Part shown: positions 8,025 to 16,040 of the stretch, piece after piece
Layout of the letters: every line of letters begins with the position of its first letter
Position numbering within the stretch: position 1 is the stretch's first letter
Source of the DNA: Flavobacteriales bacterium
Lineage (GTDB): Bacteria; Bacteroidota; Bacteroidia; Flavobacteriales_F; PHOS-HE28
Length of the DNA: 64,000 nucleotides
Direction: 5' to 3'
NCBI GenBank assembly: GCA_016715895.1
Contig: JADJXH010000003.1
Span: 992,001 to 1,056,000 of the forward strand
Notes under the pieces: generated by a model
What the model saw: the letters and a program-made list of their open reading frames with translations, nothing else
Databases searched by the model: none
What the model was told of the DNA's origin: nothing
Program-made: the position numbers and the translations under genes

Positions 8025-8032
8025 TCAAGGTA
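8025..8032 (-). promoter_or_regulatory. -7-like element TACCTTGA for the small CTD protein
   Basis: Matches TAnnTTTG at 6 of 8 positions counting the two free bases, ending 4 nt before the ATG at 8020. Confidence 0.35.
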
Positions 8033-8086
8033 GGGCGAAGGCCGCACCCTTGGCAAGGTCCTTGGAACTGCGGCGGGGATGGGACC

Positions 8087-8094
8087 TACCTTTG
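8087..8094 (+). promoter_or_regulatory. -7 element TACCTTTG with upstream TTG
   Basis: Exact consensus, 5 nt before the ATG at 8100. A TTG at 8062-8064, 22 nt upstream, can serve as the -33 element. Confidence 0.65.
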
Positions 8095-8099
8095 GCGCG

Positions 8100-8732
8100 A
8101 TGCGAAGGATCATGCTGCTGCTGGCCCTGCTGGGGCTGTTCGAGGCCCGTGCCCAGGAGGCCGGCCCCACCCGCGACCTCGTGCAGTTCAGCGGGGTCGT
8201 GGTGAGCGGGGACAGCCTTTTGCCCGTGCCCTTCACCAACATCCTGATCAAGCACAGCTATCGGGGCACCATCAGCGATGTCTACGGTTATTTCTCCTTC
8301 GTGGCGCAGGAGGGCGACACGCTCATCTTCTCCGCGGTGGGCTTCAAGCGTTCGCAGTTCGTGGTGCCCACGGACCTTGAGGAGAACAAGTACAGCATGA
8401 TCCACCAGCTCAGTGCGGACACCATCCTGCTGGGGCAGGCCAACGTGTACCCCTGGCCAAGCCGTGAGCAGTTCCGCGACGCGTTCCTGAACCTGGAACT
8501 GGCCGACGACGACTACCAGCTGGCCATGCGCAACCTGTCCCCGGCCGAGATGCTGCAGCGGATGGAGAACCTGCCCCCCGACGCGTACGAGAGCTTCCGC
8601 TACCAGATGGCCATGGACCAGACCCGCCTCTACCAACAAGGGGGCATGCCCACCATCAACCTCTTCAACCCCATCGCGTGGGCGCAGTTCCTACAGGCGT
8701 GGAAGAGCGGGGCGTTCAAGAAGAAGCAGTGA
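8100..8732 (+). CDS. Carboxypeptidase-regulatory-like domain protein
   Basis: 210 residues. A cleavable signal (LLLALLGLFEARAQ) is followed by an all-beta module of the CarboxypepD_reg-like type: FSGVVVSGDSLLPVPFTNI, then GYFSFVAQEGDTLIFSAVGFKRS. The C-terminal half is helical and Met/Gln-rich, with no recognised enzyme motif. In Bacteroidota these modules occur on surface proteins and on SusC-like receptors. The ATG at 8100 was chosen over one 21 nt upstream because it directly precedes the signal peptide and follows the promoter box. Its last codons overlap the start of the AMP-ligase gene, so the cassette that follows is probably co-transcribed. Confidence 0.75.
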   Translation: MRRIMLLLALLGLFEARAQEAGPTRDLVQFSGVVVSGDSLLPVPFTNILIKHSYRGTISDVYGYFSFVAQEGDTLIFSAVGFKRSQFVVPTDLEENKYSMIHQLSADTILLGQANVYPWPSREQFRDAFLNLELADDDYQLAMRNLSPAEMLQRMENLPPDAYESFRYQMAMDQTRLYQQGGMPTINLFNPIAWAQFLQAWKSGAFKKKQ

Positions 8733-10255
8733 CCGTGTCGTCCCCGGCCCCCGACCACCTCTGGACGTATTTCGAACGCGCATGGCGGGCGGCTCCGGAC
8801 CGGACGGCCTTGCATGTGGAAGGCCGCGGGTGGTCGTATGACGAGCTCGCCGCCCGGGCACTGGCGGTCAGCGATGCTGTTCGACGGCACGGCGGTGGTG
8901 GACCTTTCGTGGGGCTGCACGCGCACCGCAGCATCGGCGCATACGCCGGAGTGCTGGGCATCCTTCATGCGGGCAAGGCCTATGTGCCGCTGAACCCCCA
9001 GCTGCCCGTGGACCGGCTCGACACCATCGCCGGCCTGGCCGACCTGGACCTCATCGTCGCCGATGTGCTTCACGAGGCTTCGGCCCACGGGCTTGCCGCG
9101 CGCCGGAACCACGGCTGCGAGGTCATCGTGGCGGGTGAAGCGCTCGGCGCGGATGCACCGGCCCTCGGCGGCCGGGAGGCGTACATGCTCTTCACCTCCG
9201 GAAGTACCGGCATGCCCAAGGGGGTGCCCATCAGCCACGCGAACGTGGTGGCGTATGTCGAGCATCTGCTGGAGCGCTTCACCCCGGGCCCGGAGGACCG
9301 GTTCTCGCAGACCTTCGAGCTCACCTTCGACCTCAGCGTGCACGACCTCTTCGTATGCTGGGCCGCTGGAGCCTGCCTCTATGTGCTGCCGAAGGACCGG
9401 ATGATGGCGCCGGCCCGCTTCATCCGGGAGCACGGCATCACCCAGTGGTTCAGCGTCCCCAGCGCCGCCGTGCTGATGGACCGCATGCGGCTGCTGAAAC
9501 CCGGCGCCTTCCCAAGCCTGCGCGTCAGCGCCTTCTGTGGTGAGCCCCTCCCCGCCGACCTGGCCATGAAGTGGGCCCTCGCCGCGCCCAACGGTCGCGT
9601 GGAGAACCTGTACGGGCCCACGGAGGCCACGATCGCCATCACCGGCCATGTGCTGGATGCGGCCGCACCGAAGGCCCGGCATGGCATCCTCAGCATCGGC
9701 CGCCCGTTCCCCATGGCGCGGGTGCGCGTGGTGGATGCCGACGGGAACGACGCGGAGGAAGGCGAGCTCTGGCTGGGTGGTCCTCAGCTGAGCACCGGAT
9801 ATTGGAAGGATCCCGAACGCACCCGTGCGGCGTTCGTCACGCATGGCCCCGAACAGGAGCGCTACTACCGCACCGGCGACCACGTTCAGCGCGATGCCGA
9901 CGGCGACCTGTTCTTCATCAGCCGGCTGGACGACCAGGTGAAGGTCCGGGGCCACCGCATCGAGCTGCAGGAGGTGAACCAGGTGCTGAAAGCGGTGAGC
10001 GGCGGCGCGTTCGCCTATGCGCTGGCGCACCCGGTGCGCGACGGCATCGCACAGGGCATCGAAGCCTTTCTGCCCCTGGCGGTCCAGGCCCATGGCGCCG
10101 CGATCCTTGAGGCTTGTGCGCGACGGCTTCCGGACTACATGGTGCCCGCACGCCTGCACTTCACGGACGAGATCCCCTACACCACGAGCGGAAAGGCCGA
10201 CCTGCGGGCCCTCCGTGCCCGGCTCGAGGAACCCGCACGATCCGGGGATCGATAA
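8729..10255 (+). CDS. Amino-acid-type AMP-dependent ligase (adenylation enzyme, DltA/NRPS-like)
   Basis: 508 residues from the GTG that overlaps the upstream stop (GTGA; GTG at 8735 is an alternative). It carries the adenylation core motifs: FTSGSTGMPKG (about residue 155), FDLSVHDLF (about 200), NLYGPTEATI, YRTGD, RLDDQVKVRGHRIEL and the C-terminal lysine in TSGKADLRAL. The Asp in FDLS is the residue that binds the amino group of amino-acid substrates in NRPS A domains, so an amino acid is the likely substrate, activated as its adenylate and loaded on a carrier protein. The next gene encodes that carrier. The amino acid cannot be read reliably. Confidence 0.88.
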   Translation: MTVSSPAPDHLWTYFERAWRAAPDRTALHVEGRGWSYDELAARALAVSDAVRRHGGGGPFVGLHAHRSIGAYAGVLGILHAGKAYVPLNPQLPVDRLDTIAGLADLDLIVADVLHEASAHGLAARRNHGCEVIVAGEALGADAPALGGREAYMLFTSGSTGMPKGVPISHANVVAYVEHLLERFTPGPEDRFSQTFELTFDLSVHDLFVCWAAGACLYVLPKDRMMAPARFIREHGITQWFSVPSAAVLMDRMRLLKPGAFPSLRVSAFCGEPLPADLAMKWALAAPNGRVENLYGPTEATIAITGHVLDAAAPKARHGILSIGRPFPMARVRVVDADGNDAEEGELWLGGPQLSTGYWKDPERTRAAFVTHGPEQERYYRTGDHVQRDADGDLFFISRLDDQVKVRGHRIELQEVNQVLKAVSGGAFAYALAHPVRDGIAQGIEAFLPLAVQAHGAAILEACARRLPDYMVPARLHFTDEIPYTTSGKADLRALRARLEEPARSGDR

Positions 10256-10265
10256 CTTCGGCGCC

Positions 10266-10532
10266 ATGTCCTTCAACGAGGTCACTGTGCGTGAGCGCAT
10301 CCGCGCCGCGCTGACGCCCCGGCTCACGGAAATGGGCCTCACCCAGGCCGATGTGGGCGACGGCATGAGCCTGACCCAGAGCGGTGTGCTCGACTCCTTT
10401 GCCTTGATGGAATTGATCGGACGCCTGGAGCAGGACCTCCATGTGGAACTGGATTTCGAAGCGGTGGAGCCCGAGCAGTTCACCACGGTGAAGGGACTTG
10501 CCGCCGCGTTCGTCAAAGCCCTCACGGCGTGA
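10266..10532 (+). CDS. Acyl/peptidyl carrier protein
   Basis: 88 residues, a discrete four-helix carrier protein. The phosphopantetheine attachment serine is Ser44 in SGVLDSFALMELI, a slight variant of the usual DSL motif. It starts 10 nt after the AMP-ligase stop, which points to it as the thioester acceptor of the activated amino acid. Its stop overlaps the GTG of the following GNAT gene. It is unlikely to be the fatty-acid ACP, which normally sits with fab genes and is more acidic. Confidence 0.88.
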   Translation: MSFNEVTVRERIRAALTPRLTEMGLTQADVGDGMSLTQSGVLDSFALMELIGRLEQDLHVELDFEAVEPEQFTTVKGLAAAFVKALTA

Positions 10533-11038
10533 TCGAGGTGCGTGCCCTGGACCGGGATGCCGCCCCGGAGGAACTGCTCGCCGTGGAAGCCCTCTTCACG
10601 GCGATGTACGGCCACATGGACGGCCTGGGCCTGATGGTGCCTCTCGCACCAGGCGGGGCGGGCCTCTGGTTGAGGGCCCTGATGCCCATGCTGGGGAAGC
10701 TGCACACGATCCAGGTGGCCTGGGCCCAGGACCCGGCCGCGCCAGGGCGGCTGGATGCGCCACGCGCCGTCGGCTTCGCCGCCGGCAGCATCCGCGTTGG
10801 CCCGGCGCACCTCGGCGGACTTCGTTCCGGCGCGGTCACCCACCTGTACGTGGACCCTGGGCAGCGCGGCGGTGGCGTGGGTCGCCGGCTCTACGCCGCG
10901 CTTTCCGCATGGTTCACCGAACGAGGGCTCCACCACCAGGAGCTGGAGGTGTTGGTGAACAACGAGCCCGCGCGTCGTTTCTGGGCCGCCCAGGGATTCG
11001 TGCCGGACCATCTGGTGATGCGCCGCCTGCCGGTCTGA
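10529..11038 (+). CDS. GNAT family N-acetyltransferase
   Basis: 169 residues, GTG start overlapping the carrier-protein stop. Motif A for acyl-CoA binding is clear (THLYVDPGQRGGGVGRRLYAAL, about residues 107-128 in two parts), followed by NNEPARRFWAAQGF, the standard GNAT C-terminal segment. It would acylate an amine, using CoA or possibly the neighbouring carrier-bound acyl group. Position inside the adenylation/carrier/AAC(3) cassette suggests it tailors the same product. Confidence 0.85.
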   Translation: MIEVRALDRDAAPEELLAVEALFTAMYGHMDGLGLMVPLAPGGAGLWLRALMPMLGKLHTIQVAWAQDPAAPGRLDAPRAVGFAAGSIRVGPAHLGGLRSGAVTHLYVDPGQRGGGVGRRLYAALSAWFTERGLHHQELEVLVNNEPARRFWAAQGFVPDHLVMRRLPV

Positions 11039-11040
11039 CC

Positions 11041-11919
11041 ATGGCGATCGCACCGGACCAGGTCCTTTTCGCCAACGGCGCACAGCGTGTCACGGCCGGC
11101 GACCTGCTGCACACCCTGCGCGAACTGGGCGTTCGACCGGGTGATCTTCTGTTCCTGCACACCGACCTGCTGCGTTTTGGCCGGCCGGCGCCGGATCTCA
11201 TGCGTGTACGCGGGGCGCTGTTCGACGCATTGATCGCCGTGCTCCGCGAGGCCGTGGGTCCGCAGGGCACCCTGATGATGCTGACCCTTTCGACACGGAC
11301 CCTGGAGACCGGACGGTTCGATGTGGACCGCACACCCGGTGAGGCGGGCGCCCTCACCGAGCACTTCCGGCAACTGCCGGGGGTGCGCCGCATCCCCCAC
11401 CCCACCCACAGCGCGGCGGTGGAAGGCCCCAAGGCGGATCTGTTCATGGATCCGCCGGTCCATCCCTTCGGGGCGGGTTCATTGTTCGACCGCTTGAAGC
11501 GCGAAGGCGGCAAACTCCTCTTCCTGGGCGCGGACTTCCATTGGTGCACCTTCAACCACCACATCGAGACCATGCTGCCCGTGCGTTATCGGCGCGAGGA
11601 GCGCGTGCCGATGACCATCGTGCGGGACGGTGCCGAAACACGGGGCGAGGCCATCCGTTTCCGCAAGCCGGCCCGCTACTGGACCAGCTTCGCCCGCTTC
11701 CGCGCAGCGCTGCTTGACCAAGGCATCCTGCGGGAACGACCGCTCGGCCGCGGCGTTGTATCCCTGTCCGATGCGCAAGCCCAATTCGAGCTGGGCACCG
11801 AACTGTTGCGCCGCGATCAGCGCTTCTTCATGAACGTTCAGCCCTGGAGCCGCTTCCTGCTCTTCAAGGCCAGGGAACGGGCCGGCCGCGTGCTCCGTGC
11901 GTTCGGGCTGCGCCGCTGA
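11041..11919 (+). CDS. AAC(3)-fold N-acyltransferase
   Basis: 292 residues, ATG 2 nt after the GNAT stop. It has family features of aminoglycoside 3-N-acetyltransferases: LRELGVRPGDLLFLHTDL near the N-terminus, GTLMMLTLS, and the catalytic-region segment RIPHPTHSAAVEG. Members outside resistance act as N-acyltransferases in biosynthesis (FrbF is one). Here the genetic context (ligase, carrier, GNAT) and chromosomal, composition-matched setting argue for transfer of an activated amino acid or acyl group to an amino sugar or similar amine, not drug resistance. It is the last gene of the cassette. Confidence 0.82.
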   Translation: MAIAPDQVLFANGAQRVTAGDLLHTLRELGVRPGDLLFLHTDLLRFGRPAPDLMRVRGALFDALIAVLREAVGPQGTLMMLTLSTRTLETGRFDVDRTPGEAGALTEHFRQLPGVRRIPHPTHSAAVEGPKADLFMDPPVHPFGAGSLFDRLKREGGKLLFLGADFHWCTFNHHIETMLPVRYRREERVPMTIVRDGAETRGEAIRFRKPARYWTSFARFRAALLDQGILRERPLGRGVVSLSDAQAQFELGTELLRRDQRFFMNVQPWSRFLLFKARERAGRVLRAFGLRR

Positions 11920-11941
11920 ACCACGTGCCGGCTGATGTGTA

Positions 11942-11959
11942 CCGTGGTGAAAACCACGG
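11942..11959 (+). other. Perfect 7-bp GAAA-tetraloop hairpin 3 nt before a start codon
   Basis: CCGTGGT-GAAA-ACCACGG is followed after 3 nt by the ATG of the SIMPL gene. It could mask initiation, or mark the 3' end of the upstream cassette, but there is no T-tract. Confidence 0.5.
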
Positions 11960-11962
11960 CCC

Positions 11963-12943
11963 ATGATCCCTGCACGACCTCTGAAGCTCGCTCTCTTCGG
12001 CCTTCTGGCCCTTCCCGTCCATCCCCAGGCCATGGGCAACCTGATGTATGAGAGCAACAGCCGCATCTTCTTCCAGCAGGCCGAGCAGCCGGTGAAGGCC
12101 ACCATCCAGGGCAACATGCTGGTGCTGGAGGTGAACGCCATGATGAACGCCACGGCCGACAGCTACCTGGCCATCTTCCACGTGACGCAACTGGGCCAGA
12201 CCGCCGAGGAGGCCGACAGCCTGATGAACGCCCGCGTGAACGGGGTGATGCGCCGTGTGAAGCAGGTGGGCGTGAAGGAGAGCGACGTGTTCACCGACAT
12301 GCTCTCGTTCGTGCCCGTGTATGAGCTGGAGACCACGCGCAAGCTCTTCAGCAGGACCTACCAGGAGGTGCCCGTCGGTTTCGAGATCCAGAAGAACATC
12401 CACATCCGCTTCACCGATGCGCGGGTGCTCGACAAGCTGGTGACCGCCGCGGCCAAGGAGGAGATCTACGACCTGGTGAAGGTGGACTTCTTCGTGGAGA
12501 AGCAGAGCGCCTGCTATGACACGCTGCGCATGTTCGCCACCAAGCTCCTGCAACAGAAGCTCGACAACTTCGACAAGCTGGGGCTGAAGATCAAGGAGAG
12601 CCACCGCACCGGTGCGGAGAAGAACGGGGCCTACTTCCCCCTCGACCGCTACACCACCTACCAGACACGCACCCAGAGCTCGCTGAACAGCCGTCGCAAG
12701 GGCCAGGTGGTGAACGACATCCGCCGTCCGCAGACCCTCTTCTACAACAAGGTGCCCTACGGCCACTTCGACATCGTGCTGCACGCCGAGATCACCGAGC
12801 CACCGGTGCAGTACACCTACAACCTCACCCTCACGTGCCAGCTGCCCGAGGCCTTCGCCGACAACAAGAAGGAGGTGAAGGAGATCATCAAGCACGTGTG
12901 GATCAACGATAAGGGTGACGCCAAGGTGATCGCGCTGCCCTGA
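11963..12943 (+). CDS. SIMPL (DUF541) domain protein
   Basis: 326 residues with a short signal (LALFGLLALPVHPQA). The middle matches the SIMPL/DUF541 pattern: VLEVNAMMNATADSYLAIFHV, a helical stretch (TAEEADSLMNARVNGVMRRV) and KQVGVKESDVFTD. SIMPL proteins are periplasmic or outer-membrane-associated oligomers of poorly known role. The C-terminal 100 residues are not typical of bacterial SIMPL proteins but resemble longer Bacteroidota homologues. It precedes an efflux-type operon whose first gene has its own promoter box. Confidence 0.65.
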   Translation: MIPARPLKLALFGLLALPVHPQAMGNLMYESNSRIFFQQAEQPVKATIQGNMLVLEVNAMMNATADSYLAIFHVTQLGQTAEEADSLMNARVNGVMRRVKQVGVKESDVFTDMLSFVPVYELETTRKLFSRTYQEVPVGFEIQKNIHIRFTDARVLDKLVTAAAKEEIYDLVKVDFFVEKQSACYDTLRMFATKLLQQKLDNFDKLGLKIKESHRTGAEKNGAYFPLDRYTTYQTRTQSSLNSRRKGQVVNDIRRPQTLFYNKVPYGHFDIVLHAEITEPPVQYTYNLTLTCQLPEAFADNKKEVKEIIKHVWINDKGDAKVIALP

Positions 12944-12981
12944 GGGCCACCTGACGGACGACAGGGGGCAGGCGGCTGCGG

Positions 12982-12989
12982 TAGCTTTG
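12982..12989 (+). promoter_or_regulatory. -7 element TAGCTTTG for the export operon
   Basis: Exact TAnnTTTG, 4 nt before the GTG at 12994. No good TTG lies at the expected upstream distance. Confidence 0.5.
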
Positions 12990-12993
12990 CCCC

Positions 12994-14097
12994 GTGTTCC
13001 GACCTACGCCCCTGCCCTATTCGGGCCGCCTGTTCCCTGTGCTGCTGCTCGTTGTGCTCGGTTGCGGCCGCAAGCAGGAGACCATCAAGCCGTCCGTCGG
13101 CCCCATCACCGAAAGCGTCTACGCCAGTGGCATCGTGAAGGCCGCCGGCCAGTACCAGGTGTATCCCACGGTGACGGGCACGGTGATGGCCCTGTTGGTG
13201 AAGGAAGGCGACACCGTATCGGCCGGAACGCCCCTGGTGCGGATCGATGACCGCACGGCCTGGGCCAGCACGCGCATCAGTTCCGCCCAGGTGCGCCTGT
13301 TGGAGCAGAACGCATCGGATGATGGTCCCGTGCTCTCCCAACTGCGCGAGGCCGTGGAGCAGGCACGCGATCGCTACAAGGTGGACAGCACGAACTACGA
13401 GCGGCAGAAGGCCCTTTGGGCACAACAGATCGGCAGCCGCAACGACTTCGATCAGCGCGAACTGGCCTACACCACCAGCAAGGCGGGGCTGACCCGCGCC
13501 GTGAAGGCCCTTCAGGAAACGCGGGACCGCCTGCGCACCGAGCTGGAGGTGGCCCGCAACAACGCCGCCATCAGCACCGCCGGCAGCGACGACCGCACGC
13601 CACGCAGCCTGATCGACGGCGTGGTGTACGACCTGCTGGTGGAGCCGGGGGAACTGGCCACGCCGCAGAAGGCGATCGCCGTGGTGGGCAGCGCCACCGA
13701 CCTCTACCTGGAGCTCGAAGTGGATGAGTACGACATCCGCCTGGTGAAGCCCGGACAGCGCGCGCTGATCACGCTGGACAGTTACGACGGCACGGCCTTC
13801 GAGGCCGAGGTCACGCGGATCGTCCCCCTGATGGACCAGCGCTCGCGCACCTTCAAGGTGGAAGCGCGTTTCAAGGAGCGTCCGCCGCAGCTCTACCCCA
13901 ACCTCACGGCCGAGGCCAACATCGTGCTGCGCACCAAGGAGAACGCGCTCACCATCCCCGCCGCCTATCTCCTCCCCGGCGACTACGTCCGCACGGGCCC
14001 GGATGAGCGCGTGCAGGTGCGCACCGGCGCCCGTGACCTGGAGAAGGTGGAGATCCTGGAGGGCATCACCGCCGACACGGAGCTGTACAAGCCGTAG
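12994..14097 (+). CDS. Efflux periplasmic adaptor lipoprotein (HlyD/MacA family)
   Basis: 367 residues, GTG start. Lipoprotein signal with VVLGC, then a biotinyl-lipoyl-like half (YPTVTGTVMALLVKEGDTVSAG), a helical hairpin (about residues 85-190, VRLLEQNASD to ELEVARNNA), the second lipoyl half (SLIDGVVYDLLVEPGE) and a beta-barrel. This is the standard membrane-fusion protein order. It would bridge the inner-membrane ABC transporter encoded by the next two genes to the outer membrane. No outer-membrane TolC partner is encoded nearby. Confidence 0.9.
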   Translation: MFRPTPLPYSGRLFPVLLLVVLGCGRKQETIKPSVGPITESVYASGIVKAAGQYQVYPTVTGTVMALLVKEGDTVSAGTPLVRIDDRTAWASTRISSAQVRLLEQNASDDGPVLSQLREAVEQARDRYKVDSTNYERQKALWAQQIGSRNDFDQRELAYTTSKAGLTRAVKALQETRDRLRTELEVARNNAAISTAGSDDRTPRSLIDGVVYDLLVEPGELATPQKAIAVVGSATDLYLELEVDEYDIRLVKPGQRALITLDSYDGTAFEAEVTRIVPLMDQRSRTFKVEARFKERPPQLYPNLTAEANIVLRTKENALTIPAAYLLPGDYVRTGPDERVQVRTGARDLEKVEILEGITADTELYKP

Positions 14098-14103
14098 CGC
14101 GGC

Positions 14104-15357
14104 ATGAAGCTCCTGCTCACCATCGCCCTCACCCTGCTGCGCGCCAAGCTGCGGCAGAGCATCGTGGCGGCCGTGGGCGTGATGTTCAGCATCACCATGT
14201 TCGTGGCGCTGCTCGGCTTCATGAACGGGTTGAACGACCTGCTCGACGGCCTGATCCTGAACCGCACACCGCATGTGCGCCTCTACAACGAACTGCAGGC
14301 GACACCGGAGCAGCCCGTTCAGGTGGCCGACGGAGACACTGCCACACACCATTTCATCCGCTCGGTGAAGCCCAAGGACGACCTGCCGCGGCTGCGCAAC
14401 GCCGAGGCCATCATGCAGGCCATGGAGCGCGACCCGCGGGTGATGGCCGTATCGCCCCGGCTGGTGGCACAGGTCTTCTTCAACGTGGGCACCGTGGACC
14501 TGAACGGGCAGGTGAACGGCATCGATGTGATGCAGGAGATCCGCTACTACCGCTTCGCCGACTACCTCACCCAGGGCGATCCGCACGACCTGGCCACGGG
14601 CAACAACACCATCGTGCTGGGCAAGGGGCTGGCCGACATGATGGCGGCCGACATCGGCGAGACGGTGCAGGTGACCACGGCCACCGGCGACCGCGCCATG
14701 CTCCGCGTGGTGGGCATCTTCCAGAGCGGCATCGCCGACTACGACAAGGTGCAGTGCTACGCCAACATCAAGACCGTGCAGAAACTGCTCGCGCGACCCG
14801 GCAGCTACTACACCGACATCAACCTGAAGCTCCACGACCTGAACGCCGCACCCGTCATGGCCCGGGAGCTCGCCGCGCGCTTCATGGTGGACGCCGTGGA
14901 CGTGCAGACGGCCAACGCGCAGTTCGAGACCGGCAGCGATGTGCGCAACATCATCAGCTACGCGGTGGGCGTTGTACTGCTCATCGTGGCGGGGTTCGGG
15001 ATCTACAACATCCTGAACATGATGATCTACGAGAAGCTCGATGCCATCGCCATCCTGAAGGCCACGGGCTTCAGTGGAAGTGATGTGCGTCGGATCTTCC
15101 TGCTCCTGAGCATGATCATCGGGCTGGTGGGCGGCGCATCAGGCCTCATCGGTGGCTTCCTGATGCAGCAGCTCATCGACAACCTGCCCTTCGATACGGC
15201 CGCCCTGCCGACCATTACAACCTTCCCCATCGACTACGACCCGAAGTACTACATCATCGCCGTGAGCTTCGCGCTGCTCACCACCTGGATCGCGGGCTGG
15301 TTCCCGGCGCGCAAGGCGGCCCAGGTGGACCCCGTGGAGATCATCCGAGGAAAATGA
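14104..15357 (+). CDS. ABC transporter permease, MacB/FtsX family
   Basis: 417 residues. One N-terminal membrane helix (SIVAAVGVMFSITMFVALLGF), a large periplasmic domain (about residues 45-275) and three C-terminal helices ending in the FtsX-type signature WFPARKAAQVDPVEIIRGK. This is the MacB/LolCE topology for mechanotransmission, driving export of substrates from the periplasm rather than across the inner membrane. It lies between the adaptor and the ATPase gene and overlaps the latter by 4 nt. Confidence 0.92.
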   Translation: MKLLLTIALTLLRAKLRQSIVAAVGVMFSITMFVALLGFMNGLNDLLDGLILNRTPHVRLYNELQATPEQPVQVADGDTATHHFIRSVKPKDDLPRLRNAEAIMQAMERDPRVMAVSPRLVAQVFFNVGTVDLNGQVNGIDVMQEIRYYRFADYLTQGDPHDLATGNNTIVLGKGLADMMAADIGETVQVTTATGDRAMLRVVGIFQSGIADYDKVQCYANIKTVQKLLARPGSYYTDINLKLHDLNAAPVMARELAARFMVDAVDVQTANAQFETGSDVRNIISYAVGVVLLIVAGFGIYNILNMMIYEKLDAIAILKATGFSGSDVRRIFLLLSMIIGLVGGASGLIGGFLMQQLIDNLPFDTAALPTITTFPIDYDPKYYIIAVSFALLTTWIAGWFPARKAAQVDPVEIIRGK

Positions 15358-16037
15358 GCGTCACCACCAACATCCTCGATGTGGAGAAGGTGAACAAGTC
15401 CTTCCACGACCCCGTGACCGTGCCCGTGCTGAAGGACGTGTCGTTCAGCGTCCGGCACGGCGAGTTCGTGAGCATCACGGGCAAGAGCGGGTGCGGCAAG
15501 AGCACCTTGCTGTACATCCTCAGTACCATGGACACCGACTACGAGGGCGATGTGGCCATCGATGGGGAGCGCACGCAAGGTTTGAGCGGTGAACGCCTCG
15601 CGGCCATCCGCAACGAGAAGATCGGCTTCGTCTTCCAGTTCCACTACCTGCTGCCGGAGTTCAGCGTGCTGCACAACGTGATGCTGCCAGGGCTGAAGCT
15701 GGGCCGTAAGAGCGCGGCGGAGGTGGAGGCCGACGCCATGGCCCGGTTGAAGGAACTGGAGATGGACGGCCAGGCCATGAAGATGGCCAATCAGCTCAGC
15801 GGCGGGCAGAAGCAGCGCGTGGCCATCGCGCGCGCGCTGATCAACGACCCGCTGATCATCATGGGCGACGAGCCCACGGGCAACCTCGACAAACGCAACG
15901 CCGAGATCGTCTTCAGCATCTTCCAGCACATCGCCTCCGAGCACAAGCGCAGCCTGCTGATCGTGACGCACGACCCCGACTTCGCCGCCCGCACGGACCG
16001 CAACATCGTGATGGACGACGGGCGGATCGTGGGCTGA
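15354..16037 (+). CDS. ABC transporter ATP-binding protein, MacB/LolD type
   Basis: 227 residues. Walker A GKSGCGKST (about 42-50), Q-loop FVFQFHYLLPEFSV, signature LSGGQKQRVAIARAL, Walker B LIIMGDEPTGNLD and switch His in VTHD. The sequence is closest in type to LolD/MacB ATPases. It powers the permease encoded immediately upstream. The stop lies 3 nt from that of the convergent GH3-lactamase gene, with no terminator. Confidence 0.95.
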   Translation: MSVTTNILDVEKVNKSFHDPVTVPVLKDVSFSVRHGEFVSITGKSGCGKSTLLYILSTMDTDYEGDVAIDGERTQGLSGERLAAIRNEKIGFVFQFHYLLPEFSVLHNVMLPGLKLGRKSAAEVEADAMARLKELEMDGQAMKMANQLSGGQKQRVAIARALINDPLIIMGDEPTGNLDKRNAEIVFSIFQHIASEHKRSLLIVTHDPDFAARTDRNIVMDDGRIVG

Positions 16038-16040
16038 GGA

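Noticed and set aside
8630..11083. 817-codon minus-strand frame across the AMP-ligase cassette
   Set aside because: All four plus-strand genes have catalytic motifs; the antisense frame is Arg/Gly/His-rich and featureless.
11041..11919. Aminoglycoside resistance gene
   Set aside because: The AAC(3) fold is clear, but the gene sits at the end of a ligase/carrier/GNAT cassette with native composition and no mobile context.
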